DNA from: Plotosus lineatus
Taxonomy: Eukaryota; Chordata; Actinopteri; Siluriformes; Plotosidae
Reading direction: 5' to 3'
NCBI GenBank assembly: GCA_024760905.1
Contig: CM045751.1
Span: forward strand, 11,475,001 to 11,539,000
Length of the DNA stretch: 64,000 bases
A program made the translations under genes and the position numbers. Of this stretch, positions 55,868 to 64,000 are shown one piece after another; the first letter of the stretch is position 1, and each line of letters starts with the position of its first letter. Below the pieces are notes generated by a model. That model was not told the origin of the DNA. It worked only from the letters and a program-made list of their open reading frames with translations, and did no database searches.

Positions 55868-58800
55868 CTGCAAGACATACATCATATTAATACTTCCTCA
55901 TTTATTAAAGGCTGCAATCAGGAAACGTAGAGTATACTTACATTAGGAGATCATGTAGTTCCCTTTTGATCTTGGTTACTACTGGAGGTCCCTCATACAC
56001 CAGTGCTGTGTAGAACTGAACCAGAGATGCTCCAGCACGAATCTTATCCAGGGCATCCTCTCCAGTAGCCACTCCACCAACCCCGATGATTGGCACCTTC
56101 CCTACGATACATATAAAAAAAAAAAAATTGTCCCCCGTTAGGCAAAAGATTTCACCACTCTGACCTTACTTGCTGTATTTCCGTTTTTAAAAGCAGTTCA
56201 CATTAGAAGATGAATTCAATGTAATTAAACAAGGAGATAGAATTCTCCTCTTGGAATATGATACCGGCAACATTAAAACCATCAGAAATATTTTGTATTT
56301 TGGAGCAGTGGTAGCTTAGTGGTTCAGGCAATGAGTTGCTAATTGAAAAGTCAGGAGTTTAATCCCCACTATCACCACTTTTGGGCCCTTGAGTGAGGCC
56401 CTTAACCCTCAGTTGTATAAAAAAAATAATAATGATAATAATTGTAAGTCGCTCTGGATAAGAGTGTCTGCCAAATCCTGTAAAATATAAATATCTGCAG
56501 AAGTAAATGTAGTACTGTAAATCCTCACAACAACCTGATAAATTCGTATACAGTAAAGAGTTATGCCAATACAAGTACAGGGATCCCTCACTTTCCACGG
56601 TTAATGAGAACACCGTCCTGTCCCGTCCCGTCCCATCCACCCCCCCACCCCCCCGCGCGACCACCGAATTCCGTGAAGTATGATCAACCCCCCCAACCGC
56701 CTCTGACTGATGTATACATACATGTATATCTTCTTTTCCTTTCGGCTGTTCCCTTTAGGGGTCGCCACAGCAAATCATCCGCCTCCATCTCACCCTGTCC
56801 TCTGCATCTTCTTCTCTTCTGCCTACAGACACGCCTCCCGCCTCTCCTTCTTCGACCGACAGTAGTCCAATTTCCATCAGCACCTCGACCGATCCGGTAT
56901 GGAGGTAATGTTTGTGATTTGCATGATAAAGTCTGGCATTGGTTTTACGTCGGATGCCCTTCCTGACACAACCCTCTGCATTTTTCCGGGCTTGGGACCA
57001 GCATAAGGGGCAGAGACACTGGTTAGTGCCCCCCCGCCTCACGGCTGCATACACACATGTATGTGTATATAATATCAATAAATACATATTCAATTATATA
57101 AATGCTTATAATATCAATTAAACATTCAAAAATAATACATAAGATGTAAATTAAATATAAATACACACACATACAGACGCGTGCGCGCACTCGGACGCGC
57201 ACCTCACAAAAATGTAACTAGTTTTGACGGGAGGTTTTGGGTTGTTTTTTTGTTTTGTGTTTGTTTAAGGGTTTTTTTTTTTGCATAATTGGCCTTGTTT
57301 TTGTGGCATTTTCCTTAACCTTTTCCCCTATTCTTCCTTAATTTCCTTATTTTTAAATTTGATTATTTTTTTTAAAGAAAAAAAACCACAATGCACTGGG
57401 CCATATGAATTGAAGCGCGAAGTGATGAGGGATCCCTGTATTAAAAATGTTGCGAATACTGGCAAAAAATGCTGGATTGGTATCAGAGGGTACCCGAGTC
57501 TATATGCTGAGCTGATACCACCTAATAAAACAGTGATTTTACAAAAATCAACCAAATCAGTTGTTTAATAGAGAGAAAAGATACTGCTTTCATTTATAAC
57601 TTGCATTATCTACATTTGAAAATATTCACCTGCAGCTGAAATGTGCTTGGGAAAAGTACCTGCCTCTGGCTGCCCTCAGTATGTGTGCTCGACTGTTTGT
57701 GTATGCTAATGTTCACTTTGGATGGGTTAAAAGCGCATTGTAATTTCCCTTAAGGGATTAAATTCAATATATGAAAAAAAGGTGTACTATGCAAAAGAGT
57801 ATGAGTTCAGTGAGGTAAAAGAGCAAAAAAAGGACAAACTGCAGCAAATCGCATTCAAACGTGTGATAATTTTAAGATTGGCTGTGCTTCAACAGTTGTT
57901 TTATACATACATGGATAAATATCATCATCATCATCATCTGGTTAATCCGGTGTTGGGTCATGGGAGCAGCAGCCTGAGAAGTGAGGTCCAGATGTCCCAC
58001 TCCCCACCTACTTCCAACGAATAGGCATTCCCAGATCAGCCGAGAGATATAGTCCCTCCAACATGTTCTGAGTCGACTACAGGGTCTCTTCCCAGTTGGA
58101 CATTTCCGAAATACCACAATAAAGAAGTGTTCAGGAGGCATTCTAACCAGATGCCCGAGCCACATCAACATGGAGGAGCAGTGAATCGACTCAGAGCTCC
58201 TACTGAATTGGCCGAGCTTCTCTTCCTAAGGGAGAGCCCCGCCACCCGGGGCACTCTGTCTTACTGAGCCTAACCTTCATTCCTCTCCTGTCTAGGGCAT
58301 ACCTCGACCTCTCTAGATTTTCCTGCACTTGTTCTCTACTCTCACTACAGATCACAATGTCATCTGAAAACATTATAGTCCATGGGGAATCTTGTCTAAC
58401 CTCGTCTGTCGGCCTGTCCATCACCATAGCAAACAAGAAGGGGCTCAGAGCTGACCCTTGATACAGTCCCACCTCCACCTTGAACTCTTCTATCACACCG
58501 ACAGCACACCTCACTACTGTCTTACATCTCTCATACATGTCCTGCACCACTCTAACATACTTCTCTGCCACTCCAGACTTCCTTATGCAATACCACAGTT
58601 CCTCTCTCGGCACCCGAGAGATGCTTTCTCCAGATCCACAAAGGCACAATGCTGATCCTCTGACCTTCTCCGTACTTCTGTATTAACATCCTCAAAGCAA
58701 ACACTGCATCTATAGTGCTCTTTCTTGGCATGAAACCAAACTGTTGTTCACAAATGCTGACCTCTGCCCTTAGTCTAGCTTCTATTCTTTCCCATAACTT

Positions 58801-61800
58801 CATTGTATGGCTCATCAACTTTATCCCTCTGTAGTTGCCACAACTCTGCACGTTTCCTTTGCGCTTAAAAATGGGCACCATCACACTTCTCCTCCATTCC
58901 TCCAGCATCCTCTCACTCTCTAAGACCTTGTTGAATGTTCTTGTCAGAAGATTTACTGCTACCTCTCCTAGATACTTCCATACCTCCACCGGTATGTCAC
59001 CAGGACCCACTGCCTTCCTACTCTTCATCCTCTTCAATGCCCTCCTCACTTCACCCTTACTAATCTTTGCTACTTCCTGGTCGTCAACAGTCACTTCTTC
59101 TACTCTTTTTTCTCTCTCTCATTTTCCTCATTCATCAGCTTTTCAACGTACTCTTTCCATCTTCCCAGCACACTTCTGTCATCAGTCAATACATTTACTT
59201 TATCCTTAATCACTCTAATTTGCTGCACGTCCTTCCCATCTCTATTTCTCTGCTGTGCCAACCTGTATAAATCATTTTCTCCCTCCTTACTGTCCAACCT
59301 ATCATACAAGTCATCATATGCCCTCTGTTTGGCCTTTGACACCGCGACCTTCGCCTTAAGCTGTGTCTCCTTGTACTCCTGTTTACTCTCTTCGGTCCTC
59401 TCAATGTCCCATTTCTTCTTAGCTAACCTCTTCTTTTGTACACACTCCTGCAATTCCTCATTCCATCACCAAGTCTCCTTATCTACTTTACTTCCAGATG
59501 ATACACCAAGTACTCTCCTACCTGTCTCCCTGATCACATTAGCTGTAGTTTTCCAGTCATCTGGAAGCACTTCCTGACCACCTGCTTTAACTCTTCCTTT
59601 TTCAGCTTCCACCACTTTGTCTTCTGCTCTGCCTTTGCCTTCTTCACCTTCCTCACCATCAGCGTCATCGTGCACACCACCATCATATGCTGTTTGGCAA
59701 CACTCTTGCCCACTACTACTTTGCAGTCACTGACTTCCTTCAAATTACATAGCCTACACAAGATGTAGTCCACCTGTTTTGCTCCTACCTCCGCTTTTAT
59801 AAGTCACCCTATGCTCCTCTCTCTTCTGGAAGAAAGTATTCACCACAGCCATTCCCATCCATTTTGCAAAATCTATCAACATCTGTCCTTTTGTGTTCCT
59901 GTCCTGGATACCAAACCTGCCCATCACTTCCTTGTCCCCTCTGTTGCCTGCACCAACATGTCCATTGAAGTCTGCACCAATGACCACTCTCTCACCTGGG
60001 GGTACTCTGCATCACTTCATCTAACTCCCTCCAGAATCGCTCCTTTTCGTCTAGCTCACATCCTGCCTGTGGGGCATAAGCACTAACAACATTGAACATC
60101 ACACCTTCAATTTCTAACTTGAGACTCATCACTCTGTCTGACACTCTTTTCACTTCTAGAACATTCCTGACAAACCCCTCCTTCAAGATGACTCCTCCAT
60201 TTCTCTTCCCATCCACACCATGAAAAAAACAGCTTAAACCCTGCTCCTAAGCTTCTAGCCTTGCTACCTTTCCACCTGGTCTCCTGGACACACAGTATGT
60301 CCACCTTCCTCCTCTACATCATGTCAGCCAGCTCTCTACCTTTTCCTGTCACAGTTCCAGCATTCAAAGTCCTTACTCTCAGTCCTAAACTCATGCCTTT
60401 CCTCTTCTCTCTCTCTGCCTACGGACACGCCTCCTGCCTCTCCATCTTCAACCAATAGTAGTCCATATTTCCACGAGCACCCTGTTGGTTAACAGCACTG
60501 ATGTCGGTTGTTGTTAATCCGGGCCTCGACCGATCCAGTATGGAATTATTTATTTTTGACATACATGTTATATGTGGTATTGGTTTCACACCGGATGCCC
60601 TTCCTGATGCAACCTTCTGCATTTATCCGGGCTTGGGACCAGCATGAGGATGAACACTGGCTTGTGCCCCCCTCACGGGCCTGTATTTATATTGTATTTA
60701 CATCTTATGCATTATTTTTGAATGTTTAATTGCAATTATAAGCATTTATAGCATTGAATATGTATTTATTGATATTATATACACACATATGCATGTACGT
60801 ATTTGATCCTACTTCGCGGAAATTGGCGTCGGAAGGGGGAGTGGTCTTGGTCCCCATTAACCGCGGAAAGTGAAGGATCCCTGTACATCATTTTCTAAAC
60901 AGAAACACTGTTTACTGCCATCAGATTTTTTTTACCTTTTGTTAATGCATACATCTCCCGCACCATGTTAGTGGACAACTCTTTCAGCGGCTGCCCACTC
61001 AGACCCCCCACCTCGTTCTTTTTGTGGTCCCGTAGGGTCGCTGGCCTGGACACTGTTGTGTTGGACACAATTAAACCATCCACCTTGAGCTAACACACAT
61101 AAAACACAAAACAAACATTCAGATACATTATCACCAGGAATATATAAAGAATACAACGCTTGGTTCATGCTGTTACACTAATACAGCAATATAATCATCA
61201 ACTGGTTGATATGAAGCAGCCCAACACAAAGCAAAGTTATTAGTTGCACATTTCTCTGCTTACAAATATATCAACTTCGAGTGCAATAACTCTGTTCACT
61301 TTCTCAGTAATATAGACGACACCCTGTTTTACACATTTTAGTGATTTCTTTCTCTGAACTCAAGAAGGGAGTGTTGTTCATTTATTTTCTAAATCAGGTG
61401 AGTTTGAAGCAGAAAAAGTGTTAAATGTACAGAACAGGGTTAGAAACCCTGCAGCAGTTATTGTTCTCATACTTGACGTGTTAGAAGTAGGGAAAATTGG
61501 CAATATTAAGGTTGTAACAATAACTCTTCCTCTTGGAGCACAGTTTGGATGAAAATATATTCCACCTGTTGGTTGGCGTCACTGTAACGAAATAATATTC
61601 ATCAGGTCAGCGGTCACTGGTTTCATAGACAAGTGCACAAAAATGTTACTGCAAACACCCAGAGGCAGCTGTGGGCAGGCAAGGGTGCAATGAGCCTGAA
61701 AAATCTTGCCAGAATTACCTTCCAGGAAACGTGACTCATCCATGACCCCCACATCTCCCGAAAAGCCCATAGGAAAAGCATAACCTTATTTTAATTCGTA

Positions 61801-63426
61801 GTCACAGCTCTTAATTTTAATTCTGTTGAGAACAAAATATCAGCTGAAAGTTTTGTTTCTATGATGAAAATACCTCACAAACTGTTTGAGATTGAGCTGT
61901 AATTTTTAGCTAATGTGAACTTGCCTTCGAGTTAGACAACCAACACACACATTGGTGATCTAAACTGAAAGCAAGTTTACATTAGATAAAAATCACAGCT
62001 TATAAGATATTTATTTATCCTCAAAATTTGTATAAATTAGGAAATTAATGTAAGGCTCTAAAAATATTTAAATTTCTATAAAAACATGGAATTGTTTCAC
62101 CTGAAATTCAATATCAGCATCAATCTAAGCGAGTATCAGCAGTAGGAATATGGTGTAGTAACATATACCTTTAAAGGTTATGGTGTATAAAGTGTGGAGG
62201 GGGGGGGGGGGATCCTGACCTCTGTGATGACCTCTGCAATGTCCTGTTTGTCCTGCTGGGAGAGATCCGGAGCAATCTTAACCATTACCAGAGGGCGTTT
62301 CACTCCTTGCAAAGAGTCTCTTGTTTTAAGTACCTGTGTTCATTTACAAAAAAAAAAAAAAAAAAAAAAAAAAACACGGAGAGAAACATTATACATAAAC
62401 ACTATGTAATTCCATAGAAAAGCAAGTGAAACCGCCCACAGGACCGCAAATAAAAAAAAAAATCCAGTTCCAACTGTTACACATCAATATCATCTCAATA
62501 ACTTTATAAATAAAATATTTTCACACAACAACAGGACAAATCTAATCTTTTTTTTTTTTTTTTTTTTTTTTTAAACAGACAACTTTTGGACCAACTCTGA
62601 CTTATTTGAGAGATTTTTGCATATTGCACCTGAATTTTGTCATGAATTATTTTACATACAGACGCAGATTCGGAGTATATATGATGCACACTTGGTCCTT
62701 TTTAAGCAAAGACATGAAAACTTTTTAAGTTCAGGTGACTCGTGAACTCCTCCCCCCTGCTGCTCATCCACTCCTTTTTATCCATGTTATTCTTGTTGCA
62801 AATTTTTTATGTCACTAGCACTGCACAACAGATAACAAAACACAGGAAATAAAAACAAAAGGTTCTGGGCAATACGACCACTTCAATCCACAAAAACAAA
62901 CGAATGTACTTTTTACAATAAGGACTGCGGGAAATCCATTTGTGCTCACATCACTTATACCAGAACATAGCATAGTTTGTGTAAAGCCTTAGTAAAATGA
63001 TGGTGTAAGGGATGTCTTCACAAGAAGTTAATTTGCATGTGTTAAACAAGTTGCATTCTACCTGCCCCAGTAGATGGTACAGTTCCTTCTTCCCCTGAAG
63101 GTCTCGGAGGCCTGGTGTGTTCGGGCTGCTTACATTAATCACCAGGTAGTCAGCAAGGGGGCCCAGAACTCTCACTCCCTCCAGATAGTCAGCCACGGCA
63201 TCAGTGGAGAGCTTGTTCTTGCCCAGATTGATGCCTAGCGGATTGCCTGCTGAGATTGCATAATAATTCCACTTTAGTGCGACTTTCCAAACAAAATAGC
63301 AGGAAATTAATTTCTCTCTATTCAAAAAGAACATTAGGTTTACCTTTAGTGAGTTCAGACTGAATGTCTTTCCTGGCTTTTAATCTCTCTTCAATAGCTA
63401 CAACACCACAGCTATTGAACCCATAT
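55783..63426 (-). CDS. dhodh: Dihydroorotate dehydrogenase (quinone), 5' end off the right edge
   Basis: Inner mitochondrial membrane flavoenzyme that oxidises dihydroorotate to orotate and passes electrons to ubiquinone, the fourth step of pyrimidine synthesis. Six exons (63344-63426, 63062-63246, 62220-62333, 60936-61089, 55942-56101, 55783-55867) give the last 259 residues of a protein normally near 400. Visible features are YGFNSCGV, the catalytic-Ser signature [19 protein letters not shown] Lys in [20 protein letters not shown] and [20 protein letters not shown] then FYTAL. The C-terminus EAVGADHR matches human, with about 13 extra residues. The N-terminal targeting and membrane part lies beyond the window. 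The fourth intron from the end of the coding region holds a near full-length RTE LINE. Confidence 0.95.
55942..56101 (-). CDS. dhodh: dhodh penultimate exon
   Basis: Acceptor TATCGTAG, donor AAT|GTAAGT. It encodes [40 protein letters not shown] and KRELHDLL. Confidence 0.94.
56300..56500 (+). repeat. tRNA SINE of another ostariophysan type
   Basis: Head GCAGTGGTAGCTTAGTGGTT, then TTTTGGGCCCTTGAGTGAGG and the end module TAAGTCGCTCTGGATAAGAG. This module is the main pointer to fish order. Confidence 0.75.
56578..57438 (+). mobile_element. pogo-like MITE with nested RTE derivative
   Basis: Ends CAGGGATCCCTCACTTTCCA and (complement) CAGGGATCCCTCATCACTTC, with TA on both sides. Confidence 0.87.
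56728..57048 (-). mobile_element. Deleted RTE LINE: 5' end joined to 3' end
   Basis: Flanked by atacatacatgtat (56714-56727) and atacacacatgtat (57049-57062), 13 of 14. The right part matches the 5' region of the LINE at 60415-60680, and the left part is the LINE 3' end (complement of TTTCGGCTGTTCCCTTTAGG). Nearly the whole coding region is absent. Confidence 0.85.
57440..57920. other. dhodh intron DNA, nothing recognised
   Basis: AT-rich intron between MITE and LINE. Confidence 0.4.
57925..58250 (-). mobile_element. LINE 3' end, same family as 44676
   Basis: The minus strand reads [20 protein letters not shown] and [18 protein letters not shown], then a CATCATCAT (ATG-repeat) tail. It abuts the RTE copy. 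Confidence 0.75.
58258..59460 (-). pseudogene. LINE reverse transcriptase, broken
   Basis: [60 protein letters not shown] and [15 protein letters not shown] are present. The catalytic FADD is FSDD here ([14 protein letters not shown]), so this copy would be impaired even without its frameshifts. A linker with an [18 protein letters not shown] acidic stretch lies upstream. Confidence 0.88.
59754..60330 (-). pseudogene. LINE endonuclease domain, frameshifted
   Basis: Blocks in order are [58 protein letters not shown] and [20 protein letters not shown] with [12 protein letters not shown]. The metal-binding QETRW and GADFNGHVG of the EEP nuclease fold are kept. Frame breaks lie near 59990 and 60225. 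Confidence 0.87.
60683..60883 (-). mobile_element. pogo-like MITE fragment
   Basis: Ends at 60883 with the complement of CAGGGATCCTTCACTTTCCG. The other half is missing where the RTE LINE begins. Confidence 0.75.
60936..61089 (-). CDS. dhodh: dhodh exon with NTTVSR
   Basis: Acceptor GTGTTAG, donor AAAG|GTAAAA. It encodes [19 protein letters not shown] through [20 protein letters not shown] and ALTKG. Confidence 0.94.
61092..62219. other. dhodh intron, no repeat recognised
   Basis: A 63-codon minus ORF at 61579-61770 has no dhodh similarity and no splice support in frame. Confidence 0.5.
62220..62333 (-). CDS. dhodh: dhodh exon with FMN-binding Lys
   Basis: Acceptor GAACACAG, donor GAG|GTCAGG. 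It encodes [20 protein letters not shown] then [18 protein letters not shown]. Confidence 0.94.
62334..63061. other. dhodh intron with poly(A) tracts
   Basis: A-rich at 62349-62374, and T-rich at 62548-62572; otherwise nothing seen. Confidence 0.5.
63062..63246 (-). CDS. dhodh: dhodh exon with catalytic Ser
   Basis: Acceptor CTCAGCAG, donor GCAG|GTAGAA. It encodes [40 protein letters not shown] and LLGQ. Confidence 0.95.
63344..63426 (-). CDS. dhodh: dhodh exon (first in window)
   Basis: Acceptor TTTTGCAG, donor AAAG|GTAAAC. It encodes [20 protein letters not shown] then IQSELTK. The first base completes a codon from an exon outside the window. Confidence 0.93.
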
Positions 63427-63845
63427 CTGCAAAATCCACATAGGATTTATACACAACTAGTGAGATCATTATTCATTTTATATCGGTGGACACAGCAACA
63501 TGTGTAGGATATGGATATTTTATATTACGGTGCAAGAAGTGTCTGTGACAGCATTGGGTTTGCCTTAATGCACTTAAATTATATTATTATTTCAAGAAAA
63601 ACAAAAAAAAAAGCTCAGCAAAAAGAAAAGTGGAACCAAAACAAGAGCTTTATGGGTTACCTTTCTATTTTAAAGCTTGAAAATGATTAACAAACTGCGA
63701 TTCAATATTGATATTTAAATATCAAATATTACCCATAGTTCAATCCTGACTTTTTGAGGAAATGCCAGAGGGTGTGCATCGTTTTTTTTTTGTATCCATC
63801 CGAACCAGTAAGTTGAGTATTATAATAACACCTTCTTGTGATTCT
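63427..63845. other. dhodh intron, nothing recognised
   Basis: No upstream dhodh exon found before the window end. Confidence 0.45.
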
Positions 63846-63848
63846 GTT

Positions 63849-64000
63849 TGGGCTATTTACACTCGAGCCTAGTGGCTCATCAGGCTGGTGCTTATCCCCG
63901 GTTTCCATAGCGTGAAGCTACCAAGAGTTCAACTTCTCCTGGATGGGACGCTAGTCCATCGCAGGTTACCTTCCCAGTATATTTTATTGGTACCCATTTA
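63849..64000 (-). repeat. tRNA SINE family B, cut by the window edge
   Basis: Reverse copy from the tail complement GAGCCTAGTGGCTCATCAGG to TACCCATTTA, where the window ends. Confidence 0.75.

Larger units (their letters stand above)
58250..60680 (-). mobile_element. RTE-like LINE, nearly full length, 3' end missing
   Basis: It runs on the minus strand from a 5' region (60415-60680) through endonuclease and reverse transcriptase and stops after the catalytic block, short of the C-terminal part seen at 24200-24650. It sits in the dhodh intron, in the same strand sense as dhodh. Confidence 0.88.

Noticed and set aside
61579..61770. Extra dhodh exon
   Set aside because: The dhodh frame is continuous between exons 62220-62333 and 60936-61089 without it, and the peptide has no similarity to the family.

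Overview
This is vertebrate nuclear DNA from a ray-finned fish. It has split genes with GT/AG introns, no operons, many (AT)n, (GT)n and (CA)n microsatellites, and a dense mix of teleost-type SINEs, non-LTR retrotransposons and hAT, Tc1/mariner, pogo/Tigger and Kolobok-like DNA transposons. Several of the SINE types, for example the one ending in a 'taagtcgctctggataagag' module, are common in ostariophysan fishes such as catfish and characins, so I lean that way. All exon boundaries were read by eye from the sequence, and the reading frames close across every junction given.

Layout. (1) About 2.6-11.0 kb, minus strand: a membrane dipeptidase gene (dpep1-like). Eight coding exons are seen and its 3' exons lie off the left edge. 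(2) 27.8-39.7 kb, plus strand: a complete six-exon cytosolic sulfotransferase, probably sult5a1, with a 10-kb intron filled by transposons. (3) 41.2-44.2 kb, minus strand: a complete four-exon haptoglobin gene (hp). It encodes a fish-type protein without the complement control domain and without the catalytic His and Ser of its protease ancestors. (4) 55.8-63.4 kb, minus strand: the last six coding exons of dihydroorotate dehydrogenase (dhodh), whose 5' exons lie off the right edge. The hp-dhodh pairing matches human 16q22. The dpep1-sult5a1 pairing matches, as I recall it, mouse chromosome 8. The four genes therefore look like one conserved block, although they work in different processes: peptide hydrolysis at the membrane, sulfonation, plasma haemoglobin scavenging and mitochondrial pyrimidine synthesis.

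Mobile DNA. The most informative structures are nested insertions with target-site duplications still readable. A Kolobok-like THAP element (TTAA target) sits inside a hAT element in the big sult intron. A hAT element sits inside a tRNA SINE near 9.5 kb, another inside a different SINE near 1.8 kb, and another inside a pogo MITE at 29.6 kb. An RTE deletion derivative sits inside a pogo MITE at 56.7 kb, and SINEs sit inside another pogo MITE at 48.9-49.7 kb. The commonest SINE here has a tRNA head, and in one subfamily a tail made of pieces matching the 5' and 3' ends of the RTE-like LINE present at 58-60.7 kb and 23.7-24.7 kb.

I found no operon-like, CRISPR-like or other plainly new molecular system. 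The least explained stretch is 47.6-48.5 kb, between hp and dhodh, which has open but broken coding-like sequence on both strands and no recognisable repeat.
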